From Tautonia sp040717455 (GTDB lineage: Bacteria; Planctomycetota; Planctomycetia; Isosphaerales; Isosphaeraceae), in the NCBI RefSeq assembly GCF_040717455.1, contig NZ_JBFEFH010000016.1, positions 62,001 to 126,000 on the forward strand: a stretch of 64,000 bases of DNA, written 5' to 3'. This document shows positions 28,605 to 36,901 of this stretch, piece by piece. Under the pieces are notes generated by a model. The model saw only the letters and a list, made by a program, of their open reading frames with translations. It was not told the origin of the DNA and did not search any database. How positions within the stretch are numbered: the first letter of the stretch is position 1; every line of letters begins with the position of its first letter. The position numbers and the translations under genes were made by a program.

Positions 28605-30152
28605 TCAACGCTTCAGCTCGTAGAGATCCAGGTGCTCCATGGCATCGACGATCCAGGGGTGGCTCCAGGGCTGCTGCAGGCCGTATCCGGTGTTGAAGAC
28701 GGCGAAGCCGAGCGCCGCCAGGGTCAGCCAGCGGACCCAGGGGCGATCTTGCCCCCCTTCCAGGCCGATCGGGAGCAAGATCAGCCAGAACGGGAAGAGC
28801 CAGAAGAGCCAGCGAGCCCCCTGGGTCGAGCCGCCGTAGTTGTGCGTCTGCCAGACATAAAACGCCACGATCGCCGACGTCAGCACCAGGGTCAGCCACG
28901 AGAACGCCCGCAGGCGATCATCGAACCCGAACATGCTGCGGACCATCGCCCAGAACGAGAACAGGACGACGGGCGTCAGCGAGAAAATCCCGTGGTGGCC
29001 GATCGTCAGGTGCAGGAGGTACACCCACCAGGGCTCGGGGTTCTGGTCGAACCAGTCCATCGCCAGCGGGGTCAGCCAGTAGCTGCCGGGGTAGCGGTAG
29101 GGGGAATCGGGGCCTTCCTCGGAGAACTTCGCGTACACGGGGGTCCATTCGCCGGTCGCCAGGTAGATCGTCCCCAGGAAGGCGAGGATCGGCACCAGGG
29201 CCGCCGGCACGAAGGCCGCGAACGTCTTGCCCGGCGCCTTGACGACCATCAAGAGGAACAGCAAGACGCCGAACAGTGCCGCCGGCAACTCGTTGCACGC
29301 GGCGAAGGCCCCGAAGAACCCGGCCACCGCGAAGTAGCCCCAGTGGGTCCGCCCGTCGTCCCAGATCCGCAGGAACGCATAGAGCGCGAAGAAGGCGCTC
29401 CAGGCCGCGATCGTGTGGTTGTTCAGCGTCGTCGTGAAGATGACGAGATTGGTCCCCAGCCCCGCCGCCGCCAGCGCGAGGAACCAGGCCCAGTCGTTGC
29501 TCGCATAGCGGTCGAGCAACCGGGCGTAGAGGATCAGGAACACCAGCATCGGCACGACGTTGAGCGCGACGACCACCGGATTGAAGTAGAGCACCTGGAC
29601 GGGCCACTCGACCGGCTCCTCGGGCGTGATGTCGATGACCCGGTAGCCGCCTTCCTCATCGACTTCGAGGATGCGGTTCGGGTCGCTCGGCGGCTCGTCG
29701 GAGAGGCTCTGCACCTCCTTGCGGAGCGATCGCTCCTGCTCGACCTTCGCGTCGAGCGGCACGCCGGTGATCGCCCGGGCCGGGTAGAGCATGCCGGCGA
29801 TGATCGTCGGCAGGAGCGGCGGCTTGCTCGAATAGAATCGCTTGACCGGCTCCTCTCCCTCCGGGGGGAACGGCTCGGGGATCAGGACCTTATCCTGCGT
29901 GCCGAGCTGCCACGGGCACTCGTCGATCGCATAGGTCCCGCGTTCCAGGAGCGACCAGACGGTGCACCATCGCGAAATGTCGTTGGCGCTGATCATCGCC
30001 TTCTGCTTGAGCGTGGCACCGAGCATCAGGGCCACCGAGGCGACGATGAGGATCTGCCCCACGGCGCGGCGGGTCGGGCTCCTCGGGGGCCTCAGCTTCG
30101 GGTCGTCGGGCTCCATGTAGACGGTGTCGGGCAGGTCGGGGGGGTACGCCAT
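28605..30152 (-). CDS. Polytopic membrane protein, probable GT-C type glycosyltransferase
   Basis: 515 residues with about ten transmembrane helices. After helix 1 there is a conserved-looking loop ISANDISRWCTVWSLLERGTYAIDE followed by KRFYSSKPPLLPTIIAG, which resembles the first periplasmic loop of GT-C enzymes (PMT/ArnT/GT39), where an acidic residue is catalytic. The large loop 140-195 is hydrophilic. The role would be transfer of a sugar from a polyprenyl-phosphate donor on the outer membrane face (inference). It is last in a minus-strand operon after a GT2 gene (68-base gap) that could make that donor. GAGAGGA precedes the ATG. Confidence 0.7.
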   Translation of the reverse strand: MAYPPDLPDTVYMEPDDPKLRPPRSPTRRAVGQILIVASVALMLGATLKQKAMISANDISRWCTVWSLLERGTYAIDECPWQLGTQDKVLIPEPFPPEGEEPVKRFYSSKPPLLPTIIAGMLYPARAITGVPLDAKVEQERSLRKEVQSLSDEPPSDPNRILEVDEEGGYRVIDITPEEPVEWPVQVLYFNPVVVALNVVPMLVFLILYARLLDRYASNDWAWFLALAAAGLGTNLVIFTTTLNNHTIAAWSAFFALYAFLRIWDDGRTHWGYFAVAGFFGAFAACNELPAALFGVLLFLLMVVKAPGKTFAAFVPAALVPILAFLGTIYLATGEWTPVYAKFSEEGPDSPYRYPGSYWLTPLAMDWFDQNPEPWWVYLLHLTIGHHGIFSLTPVVLFSFWAMVRSMFGFDDRLRAFSWLTLVLTSAIVAFYVWQTHNYGGSTQGARWLFWLFPFWLILLPIGLEGGQDRPWVRWLTLAALGFAVFNTGYGLQQPWSHPWIVDAMEHLDLYELKR

Positions 30153-30220
30153 CGGATCGCGGTCCTCTCAATCGGCGGGAGAGCAAAGGGAACGAGCGTC
30201 TCAATCTCATCCGCCGAGCG

Positions 30221-31249
30221 TCAGGCGGACGAGGGCGAGGAACGGTCGTTCGCGAGGGTGGTCTCGGCCGTGGATTCGGTCCTGGTGTCCGTCTCGGAGT
30301 CGATCGCCTCGGCCACGCTGAACGTGTCTTCGGCCCGGAGGTTATACGAGGTCACCAGTTCGGCCAGGATGCCGAGCGAGACCAGTTGCGTGCCGACCAC
30401 GAGCAAGGCCGTCGAGTACGTCAAGAGCGGACGGCTGCCGATCGGGTGGTCCTGATTCAAGACCCAGTGGTCGACGATCCAGTAGGCCGCCAGGTATCCC
30501 ATGCCCAGCCCCCCGATCGCCAGCAAGATCAGGCCGAGCACCCCCAGCACGTGCTGCGGACGCTGCCCGAAGCCGGTCAGGAAGCGGACGGTCATCAGGT
30601 CCAGGAACCCCTTGAAGAACCGCGAGAAGCCGTACTTCGACCGGCCGAACTTGCGCGACCGGTGGTTCACCTCAATCTCGCCGACCCGGAACCCCCGGGC
30701 GCCGGCCAGCACGGGGACGAACCGATGCAGCTCCCCGTAGATGAAGACCTCGCGCAAGACCTCGGCCCGGTAGCACTTGAAGCCGCAATTGTGGTCGTGC
30801 AGGTGCGTGCCGGTCAGTCGGCTGACCATCCGGTTGAAGACCCGGCTGGGCAGGACCTTGTGCCAGGGGTCGTGCCTCGTGCGCTTCCATCCGCTGATGA
30901 CGTCGAGCCCTTCCCCTCGGTTCAGCAGTTCGAGGAACCGGGGGACCTCGGCCGGGTCGTCCTGCAGGTCGGCGTCGAGGGTGAAGACGATTTCCCCCTT
31001 CGCCCGGCCGAACCCGGCGGTCAGGGCCGCCGCCTTGCCGAAGTTGCGTCGGAAGCGGACCGCACGCACCCGGGCATCGCGCGCCGCCAGGCCTTGGATC
31101 ACCCGCCACGAGCCGTCTCGACTCCCGTCGTCGATGAACAGGACCTCGATCGGGCCGAGGTTCTCCGACGCAGCCATCCCGGCCAGCTCGTCGAGCAGGG
31201 TCGCCAGGCTCTCGCGTTCGTTATACACCGGGATGACGAAACTGATCAT
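30221..31249 (-). CDS. Family 2 glycosyltransferase, polyprenyl-phosphate sugar synthase-like
   Basis: 342 residues. The GT-A domain (1-230) has SFVIPVYNERESL, VLFIDDGSRDGSW, FGKAAALTAGFGRAKGE and the DXD motif in TLDADLQDDP, then HRSRKFGRSKYG near the membrane interface. Two C-terminal helices (LGVLGLILLAIGGLGMGYLA and TALLVVGTQLVSLGILAEL) place it with DPM1/GtrB-like enzymes, which charge polyprenyl phosphate with glucose, mannose or similar from a nucleotide sugar. The C-terminal tail is Ser/Thr/Glu-rich. It lies 24 bases downstream of the flippase-like gene and upstream of the probable GT-C gene. Confidence 0.9.
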   Translation of the reverse strand: MISFVIPVYNERESLATLLDELAGMAASENLGPIEVLFIDDGSRDGSWRVIQGLAARDARVRAVRFRRNFGKAAALTAGFGRAKGEIVFTLDADLQDDPAEVPRFLELLNRGEGLDVISGWKRTRHDPWHKVLPSRVFNRMVSRLTGTHLHDHNCGFKCYRAEVLREVFIYGELHRFVPVLAGARGFRVGEIEVNHRSRKFGRSKYGFSRFFKGFLDLMTVRFLTGFGQRPQHVLGVLGLILLAIGGLGMGYLAAYWIVDHWVLNQDHPIGSRPLLTYSTALLVVGTQLVSLGILAELVTSYNLRAEDTFSVAEAIDSETDTRTESTAETTLANDRSSPSSA

Positions 31250-31273
31250 GCGAAGACTCGATCTCGATCGGAC

Positions 31274-32335
31274 TCACGATCCGGACAGACGAGACGCGGG
31301 CGACGAGCCCGCCACGGAATCGGGAACCGGGGGGACCACTTCAGCCCCCCGCCGCTTCGGACGGAAGACCATCAAGGCTCCCGAGCAGGCCAGCTCGGCC
31401 GCGACCCAGACCAGGCGGAGGACCAACGCCGCGACGATCGCCGGCTCGGCCCCGAGCAGCGGCCCGAGGCCGGCCGTCAGCACCGCCTCCCGGATCACCA
31501 ATCCCCCCGGGAAGATCGCCACCAGGAACCCCGCGACGGTCGCCAGCGCCACCGCCGCGACCGCCGGCGGCCAGCCCGTCATCGGCAGGCCGCCCGGCTC
31601 GATCCCCTGGATCGTCGCCACCAGGCTCAGCCCCATCAAGGTCCAGCCGAGCAGCGCCCAGCCGATCCCTTCGGCCAGCAACCCGGCGGAGAAGCGCGGC
31701 AGGGCATCTCGATCGACCCCCGGGAACGGCATGCTGGCGGTCATCGCCAGTTTTGGGAAGATGCGCGCCTCGGCCAAAACGAGCAGGGGAATGCCGATTC
31801 CCATCGAGAGCACGGCCATCGGCACCGGCAGCGACCGCCCCCCTCCCACCGGCACCTCGATCGGCGGCCCGGGCCAGATGAGGAAGATCCAGCCGGCCAG
31901 GATGCCACCGCTCGCCATCATCACCAGGGTTTCGTACAGGGTCGCGAAGGCCGCCGTCGCCGCCCTGGCCCCATAGGGCACGAGCAGGCCGACGCGCAGC
32001 ACCACCACCAACGCCTTGCCCGGCACATATTTGCCCAGGTGCCCGATCAGGTAGGCCCGCTGCGCCGGGACCAGCCGGACCGGGGTCTCGCTCCGGGCCA
32101 TGATCCGGGCGAAGAAGTTCCCGAAGCAGGAAAGCCCCAGCAGATAGAGCCCCGCCGACGCCAGCAGCCAGGGGAGGCTCGGCTCCAGGGATGCTCCATA
32201 GGCCCGCAGATCATCCCAGGCCCGGATCAATGATCGCGCGACCATCCAGACGATCAGTGCACCGAGCGCGAGCTTCACCGCTCGGATCGCCGGCTTCTTC
32301 CAACGCTGCCAGGGCCCTCGGGTCGATTCGTCCAT
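31274..32335 (-). CDS. Lysylphosphatidylglycerol synthase transmembrane-domain-like (UPF0104/AglD-type) protein
   Basis: About 353 residues from the ATG at 32335; upstream in-frame starts at 32401 and 32509 exist, and the initiation codon is not settled by a clear ribosome-binding site. Seven or eight transmembrane helices are visible. The hallmark LIGHLGKYVPGKALVVVLRVGLL resembles the PGK/R motif of the UPF0104 membrane domain found in MprF, and IFPGGLVIREAVLTAGLGPLLG gives the GG-x3-E segment. Family members are linked to lipid or polyprenyl-sugar handling. First gene of the operon with the GT2 and GT-C proteins; the three may form one lipid-linked sugar transfer pathway. Confidence 0.82.
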   Translation of the reverse strand: MDESTRGPWQRWKKPAIRAVKLALGALIVWMVARSLIRAWDDLRAYGASLEPSLPWLLASAGLYLLGLSCFGNFFARIMARSETPVRLVPAQRAYLIGHLGKYVPGKALVVVLRVGLLVPYGARAATAAFATLYETLVMMASGGILAGWIFLIWPGPPIEVPVGGGRSLPVPMAVLSMGIGIPLLVLAEARIFPKLAMTASMPFPGVDRDALPRFSAGLLAEGIGWALLGWTLMGLSLVATIQGIEPGGLPMTGWPPAVAAVALATVAGFLVAIFPGGLVIREAVLTAGLGPLLGAEPAIVAALVLRLVWVAAELACSGALMVFRPKRRGAEVVPPVPDSVAGSSPASRLSGS

Positions 32336-32908
32336 CCGTTCCCAGCGAGATAAAGATGCCTGCCTGACCGGCACACCGGCCCCGGTTTCGGGGATCCGCA
32401 TCGAGACTGCGCCATTGTGCCCGATCCGATCTCCCGGCGGAATGGCGCCTCGCTCTCCCCTTTTCTCCGAGCCACCCCCTCCGGATCGGCCGCCCGAATC
32501 CCCGCTCATGACCAGAATGGTCAGCCACCGGCCACGCCCCGCCCCGCCCGAGACTTCCCGTTTCGCCCCAGGTGTGCCCGTCGCTTCTCATCTTGAGGGC
32601 CGATTCTGGGAATTTTGAGCACTCAAGGGATCGTTTGGGAAGATCCGGGAAAGAACTCTGTACAAAAACACCCTAAATCAGCTCCGGGCCGCAAACTTGA
32701 GAAAAAATTTAAGCCCATCTCATAAATCGACTTACGTCACAATATCCGGGAGCTTGTGTCGGCACTGGCATGGCCGCTGCGTTACACTTTCTAGCGTGCG
32801 ACGAGGCGAGAGTCGAACGATGGAATCGACCCCCACGTCGCCCTTCAAGGCCGAAGCCTCGGAACAACACCCGACGGCTCACGCATCGCACGACACGGAG
32901 GATTCCCA
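32336..32908. other. Intergenic region upstream of csrA with a weak promoter candidate
   Basis: No gene is recognised in the part not covered by alternative starts of the leftward operon. The AT-rich stretch at 32690-32730 contains TTGAGA (32697) and CATAAA (32721) 18 bases apart, a weak sigma-70-type match that would give csrA a leader of about 175 bases. Confidence 0.35.
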
Positions 32909-33118
32909 ATGCTGGTCCTGAGCCGCAAGCTGAACGAAAAGATCGTCATCGACGGCGGAATCGTGGTCACCGTGGTCAAGATCGACCGCAATCAGGTCCG
33001 CCTCGGCATCGAAGCCCCCGGCGACGTCTCGGTCTACCGCGAAGAGCTGCTCAGCGGTCACCGCCAGTACCGCGAGATCGACGTCCCCATCGGTGCCGGC
33101 GCCGCGACCGACGCCTGA
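32909..33118 (+). CDS. csrA: Carbon storage regulator CsrA
   Basis: 69 residues with the full CsrA signature: MLVLSRKLNEKIVIDG at the start, VRLGIEAPGDVSVYREEL in the middle and a short variable tail. CsrA dimers bind GGA motifs in leaders of mRNAs and control translation or stability. Arg6 and the region around Arg44, the RNA-contacting residues of the family, are conserved. GGAGGA lies about six bases before the ATG, so autoregulation at its own GGA is possible. It is a single gene; no flagellar genes or FliW are adjacent, unlike in many bacteria. Confidence 0.96.
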   Translation: MLVLSRKLNEKIVIDGGIVVTVVKIDRNQVRLGIEAPGDVSVYREELLSGHRQYREIDVPIGAGAATDA

Positions 33119-33120
33119 TC

Positions 33121-33178
33121 CCGGCCGCTCTTTGCCCCGCCCGCGCCCGATCGACTCGCGCGGGCCGGGGGCGGCCGG
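33121..33178 (+). terminator. Nested hairpin after csrA
   Basis: The outer stem CCGGCCGC/GCGGCCGG (33121-33128, 33171-33178) encloses the inner stem GCCCGCGC/GCGCGGGC (33139-33146, 33158-33165). It starts two bases after the csrA stop. It is GC-rich without a T-tract, so a terminator or mRNA-protecting structure. Nothing else is seen before 33330. Confidence 0.45.
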
Positions 33179-33332
33179 CGGATGGCACGCCCCTCCGCAG
33201 CAAGCCCCCCCGCTAATGACCGGTGAGTCTCGTCGATCCCTCGACCCGAGATATGCTGCGTGACGATTGCCCCACGGGATCGGTTCTCCTTTCACCAGAT
33301 TTTGCTCGACACCCGGACCGGACGGACGTAGT

Positions 33333-33349
33333 TTCAAACGGAGTTTGAA
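33333..33349. promoter_or_regulatory. Inverted repeat upstream of aldo/keto reductase gene
   Basis: TTCAAAC-GGA-GTTTGAA is a perfect 7-base inverted repeat 74 bases before the start codon, in a local AT-rich patch. It is a candidate operator. Confidence 0.35.
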
Positions 33350-33423
33350 CACACACCGCGAAACGACACATCCGGACCCGATCCGCGCCTTTTGAGCCCA
33401 CTTCCGAAGGAGGCCCCCCCGCC

Positions 33424-34677
33424 ATGTCGGCATCCGAACCGTATCGCCCCGACCCGCTCGACCGTCGCTCCTTCTTGCAGGCCGGCGCGGCTTCCGCCGC
33501 GGCGCTCGCCGTCGCCGGATCGGGCTCGGCCCCCGCTGCTGCTGCCGCTGCGTCCCCTCGCGTCGCCGACGAACTGCCGAAGCGTACGCTCGGCAAGACC
33601 GGCGAGGAGTTGACGATCCTCAACGCGGGCACCTGGCGCTCTCCCGGCCTCGATCGCCTGCTCCGCCTGGCCTATTCCAGCGGCATCCGGGTGGTCGATA
33701 CCGCCAAGTCCTACGGTTCGGAGCCCGGGATCGGCCGCTGGCTCCAGCAAATGCCCGAGGTCCGCAAGAACATCTTCCTCGTGACCAAGGACGGCGTGAA
33801 CGACCCGAAGGATCTGCTCCGGACGGTCGACGAACGCCTGGCCGACCTCAAGACCGACTACATCGACCTCTACTTCGTCCACGGCCTGGGCTCGAACAAG
33901 GTCGACTGGCCCAAGAGCAAGGAATTCAAGGAGGCCGCCGAGGCGCTCCGCAAGTCGGGCAAGGTCAAGTACGTCGGCTTCTCCACCCACGACGCGACCC
34001 GGGCCCAGCAGATCATGAACGCCGCCGAGGGCGGCTTCGTCGACGCCATCATGCTCCAGTTCACCCCCTGGCTCGACAAGGACGATCCGCTGAACAAGGC
34101 CCTCGATGCCTGCTACGAGAAAGGCATCGGCCTGATCTCCATGAAGCAGGTCGCCGGCACCTTCGGCGCCTACAAGGAAGACGAAGACCCCCTGGCCGAG
34201 GCCCAGAAGCGCGTCCCGATGCTCCAGGAAAAGGGGTTCAGCCCGTATCAGGGCCTGCTCCAGGCGATCTGGTCCGACGAACGCATCACCACCACCTGCG
34301 TCTCGATGCGCAACACCGACCAGATCCGCGAGAACGTCGCCGCCGCGCTCGACTTCGGCAAGACCGGCCCCTTGAAGCTCTCCCAGATCCACCAGCTTCG
34401 CGACGCCTGCCGAGGCCACGGCATGACCCTCTGTGCCGACTGCGACGGCCGCTGCAGCCGGGCCGCCGGCACCGAGGCCCCGCTCGGCGACCTGACCCGC
34501 TACCTCACCTACCTCGAGCACCACGGGTACAAGTCCGAGGCCCGCCGCCTCTACGCCGAATTGTCCGACGCCCAACGCTCCTGGCGAGAGGCCGACCTCG
34601 ACGCCGCCCGGCGTGCCTGCCCGAATGGCCTGAACTTCTCGAAGCTCCTGCCCCGGGTCGACGACCTGCTCGCCTGA
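33424..34677 (+). CDS. Tat-exported aldo/keto reductase with C-terminal cysteine cluster
   Basis: 417 residues. A twin-arginine signal DRRSFLQAGAASAAALAVAG (residues 14-33) is followed by an Ala-rich cleavage region. The aldo/keto reductase barrel begins at LPKRTLGKTGEELTILNAGTW, with VVDTAKSYGSEPGIGRWL (catalytic Asp and Tyr), FLVTKDG (Lys) and IDLYFVHGL (His). The C-terminus has CADCDGRCSRAAG and later RRACPNG, a degenerate version of the ferredoxin-like cysteine set found in 4Fe-4S aldo/keto reductases. An exported NADPH enzyme is odd; such Tat-linked members may bind the cofactor before export or act on other redox partners. AAGGAGG lies ten bases before the ATG. A strong terminator follows. 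Confidence 0.88.
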   Translation: MSASEPYRPDPLDRRSFLQAGAASAAALAVAGSGSAPAAAAAASPRVADELPKRTLGKTGEELTILNAGTWRSPGLDRLLRLAYSSGIRVVDTAKSYGSEPGIGRWLQQMPEVRKNIFLVTKDGVNDPKDLLRTVDERLADLKTDYIDLYFVHGLGSNKVDWPKSKEFKEAAEALRKSGKVKYVGFSTHDATRAQQIMNAAEGGFVDAIMLQFTPWLDKDDPLNKALDACYEKGIGLISMKQVAGTFGAYKEDEDPLAEAQKRVPMLQEKGFSPYQGLLQAIWSDERITTTCVSMRNTDQIRENVAAALDFGKTGPLKLSQIHQLRDACRGHGMTLCADCDGRCSRAAGTEAPLGDLTRYLTYLEHHGYKSEARRLYAELSDAQRSWREADLDAARRACPNGLNFSKLLPRVDDLLA

Positions 34678-34755
34678 GCGTTCGACCCCTCGATCACCGA
34701 CGCGGGGCCGCCGACTGCCCGCCTTGCCCGCCCCGCGAGTCGTGTCCCGTAACGT

Positions 34756-34814
34756 ACGGCCGGGCCGGTGCCTTCATCCCTCCGGGGACTCGGCCCGGCC
34801 CGGCCGTTTTCTCG
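34756..34814 (+). terminator. Rho-independent terminator of the aldo/keto reductase gene
   Basis: A perfect 13-base stem, ACGGCCGGGCCGG (34756-34768) with its complement at 34795-34807, has a 26-base loop and is followed by TTTTCTCGTT. Confidence 0.75.
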
Positions 34815-34879
34815 TTGCGTGGGGTTGCCGGGGGGTCGGGTCCGCCCCCCGGGCCCGGGTCGAATTGTCCGTGCCCCCC

Positions 34880-34909
34880 TTGGCATGTCCCGGGTCGACG
34901 TGGTACACT
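34880..34909 (+). promoter_or_regulatory. Promoter of rpsU
   Basis: TTGGCA (34880-34885) and TACACT (34904-34909) are 18 bases apart, upstream of the ribosomal protein S21 gene and downstream of a terminator. The predicted leader is about 145 bases. Confidence 0.5.
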
Positions 34910-35060
34910 GGCCGTTTGCCGGTTGCCTTCGACTTTAAGGAAGGTGCCGACCTTGTCCCCGCCGATCGGGCGAGCGGGGCTGACCGCGATCGGCGACGTC
35001 GTCGATCCGGACAAATCGCCCGAAACCGTTCCGGGAACCCACGATGCGGAGGTCTCGACC

Positions 35061-35249
35061 GTGGTGAAGTTACGGGTCCGTGCCGGCGAATCGATCCAGG
35101 ATGCGGTCCGCCGCTTCCGGAAACTCTGCGAGCGCAGCGGCCTTCGGAAAGAAATGCGACGCAAGGCCTACTACGAAAAGCCCAGTGAGCGCCGGCGCCG
35201 CGAGCAGCTCAAGCGACTTCGCAAGGCCCGTCAGGCTTCCCGCGTCTGA
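35061..35249 (+). CDS. rpsU: Small ribosomal subunit protein bS21
   Basis: 62 residues, VVKLRVRAGESIQDAVRRFR followed by KLCERSGLRKEMRRKAYYEK and an Arg/Lys-rich C-terminal helix, typical of bS21 in the 30S subunit near the mRNA exit. The start is GTG 35061, because GGAGG lies eight bases upstream; a second GTG follows immediately. The frame is open far upstream but without S21 similarity. No dnaG or rpoD follows, unlike the classical enterobacterial operon. The 209 bases to the next gene end hold nothing recognisable. Confidence 0.93.
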   Translation: MVKLRVRAGESIQDAVRRFRKLCERSGLRKEMRRKAYYEKPSERRRREQLKRLRKARQASRV

Positions 35250-35458
35250 TCGATCTGAACACGATCCGGCCAGGTCCGATCTCGCATCGACGCCCTGAAT
35301 CACGTGTTGGAATCCGGGCTCCCCAAGGCCACCAGACTTGAGGGAGCCCTCGTTCGTTTCGTCCCGATCCGAATCGTGCGTGCCGGCCCTCTCCCTCTCC
35401 TCGGTCGTCCGGGCTGAGGAAGGCCCCCCCTGCCGGAATCCGGGCAATCGCAGATCCC

Positions 35459-36757
35459 TCAGAGCACCTTCGCCACCAGCATCGTCTGGTCGTCGAAGGG
35501 GGGATGTCCCGCGGTGAAGCGATCGAGTGCGCGGAGGACCGAGGCGATCAGGGCGTCGGCGTCCTCTCGGCACGTGATCAGGGCCGAGTCGAGCCGATCG
35601 AGCCCGAACGGCTGCCCGTCCTGGTTCGTCGCGTCGGTGATCCCGTCGGTGTAGAGCACCAGTTGATCGCCGGGCACCAACCGTGTTTCCCCCTGCTCAT
35701 ACTTCACCCCGGGAAAGACGCCCAGGGGGAGCCCGCCGACGGCATCCAGCCCCCCGATCGACCCGTCCGCGCACCGCTTGATCCGGGGCGGATTGTGACC
35801 GGCATTGACGTAGGTCAACGAGCGGTCTTCCGGGTCGAAGATGCCGTAAAAGGCCGTCACGAACGCCGACCCGTCGGCCGTGTAGAGCCGGCAGAGCCGC
35901 TCGTTCACGTGTTCGAGCAGCAGCGAGGGCGGTTCGGGGTTGCCCGGGTGCCCGTGGGCGACGGCGTGGGTGATGGCCATCATCACCGCCGCCGGGGTCC
36001 CGTGGCCGCTCACGTCGGCCACCAGCAGGCCCCATTTGCCGCCGGGCAGCTCGAAGAAGTCGTAATAATCGCCGCCGGCCCACTGCGAGGTCTGGTAGTG
36101 CGCCGCGACGCTCATCCTCGGGATCGTCGGCAGGACCTTCGGCAAGAGCGACCGCTGGATCTCGGCCACCCGCTTCAGCTCGCGGTCGACCACCTTGTAG
36201 GCCCGCTCCAGCTCCTGCCTGAGCACCAGGTTCGCCGTGGCCCGGCCGAAGAGGTTGCTCATCCAGACCCGCTCGGGGAGATTTTCCGGGTCGAAGCCGT
36301 CGGGGCCGGCCCGCAGCGCGATCACCCAGTTCAGCCCCTGGCCCTGGTCGAAGTTCGGCAACGCCATCAGCGACCGCATCCCCTGCAGGTATGGCGCGGC
36401 GGGGTCGTCCGCATCGACCTGCAGGTCGTTGATGACCGTCGGCTCCTCGCCGTAAATCAGATCGGCCAGCAGGCCGCCGCGCAGCTCGGGGAGCCGGTCG
36501 CGCTGCTGCCACGGGTTGATCGACTCGGTCCAGCCGGAATAGCGAGTGACGCGATACTTCGGGAACTCCAGCCCCCGCCGGCTGAGGCTCAGCCGGGCAT
36601 CGGTCGGCAGCACCTGGTTCAGCCACTCGCCGTAGGCGCGAACCATCGCCTCCGGGTCGCTCTGCAGGCTCATCTCGCGCATCATGGAGACGACGAGGTC
36701 GAGCCGCTGCTGCCAGGTGCCCGTGTTGGCGTCGAACAAGGCTTGGGTGCGGAACAT
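35459..36757 (-). CDS. SpoIIE/PP2C-type serine phosphatase with N-terminal GAF-like domain
   Basis: 432 residues from the ATG at 36757. The N-terminal 170 residues resemble a GAF sensor (LQGMRSLMALPNF). A helix of about 30 residues with ELKRVAEIQRSLLP links to the RsbU-like phosphatase domain: GGDYYDFFELPGGKWGLLVA, DVSGHGTPAAVMMA (metal-binding Asp residues), YVNAGHNPPRI, PLGVFPGV and VLYTDGITDATNQDGQ. Such proteins dephosphorylate anti-sigma-factor antagonists in partner-switching pathways; no antagonist or kinase gene is adjacent. The open frame continues upstream to 38356 over the neighbouring gene, but only as an artefact of composition. Divergent from a CRTAC1 gene, with 144 bases between. 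Confidence 0.92.
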   Translation of the reverse strand: MFRTQALFDANTGTWQQRLDLVVSMMREMSLQSDPEAMVRAYGEWLNQVLPTDARLSLSRRGLEFPKYRVTRYSGWTESINPWQQRDRLPELRGGLLADLIYGEEPTVINDLQVDADDPAAPYLQGMRSLMALPNFDQGQGLNWVIALRAGPDGFDPENLPERVWMSNLFGRATANLVLRQELERAYKVVDRELKRVAEIQRSLLPKVLPTIPRMSVAAHYQTSQWAGGDYYDFFELPGGKWGLLVADVSGHGTPAAVMMAITHAVAHGHPGNPEPPSLLLEHVNERLCRLYTADGSAFVTAFYGIFDPEDRSLTYVNAGHNPPRIKRCADGSIGGLDAVGGLPLGVFPGVKYEQGETRLVPGDQLVLYTDGITDATNQDGQPFGLDRLDSALITCREDADALIASVLRALDRFTAGHPPFDDQTMLVAKVL

Positions 36758-36901
36758 GGTCGGCCCGGTCTCCTCGCGTCCGAGATCCCACCGGGTCGCC
36801 GGCCGGACTCCCGGTTGATTATTGTAGGGGCTGACTCGCTCGGGTCGAGGGGGCATGCCCCGCCCGCCTGCCCGCCCCCCCTCGACGCACAATCCCCGGC
36901 G

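Noticed and set aside
32766..32781. Sigma-54-like sequence TGGCATGGCCGCTGCG upstream of csrA
   Set aside because: The GG and GC dinucleotides are correctly spaced, but the -12 half deviates from consensus (CTGCG) and such matches are expected by chance in GC-rich DNA.
35504..36901. In-frame upstream extension of the CRTAC1 gene to 35504 (over 460 extra codons)
   Set aside because: It is antisense to the SpoIIE-type phosphatase gene, whose motifs are clear, and has no family similarity; long antisense frames are common at this GC content.
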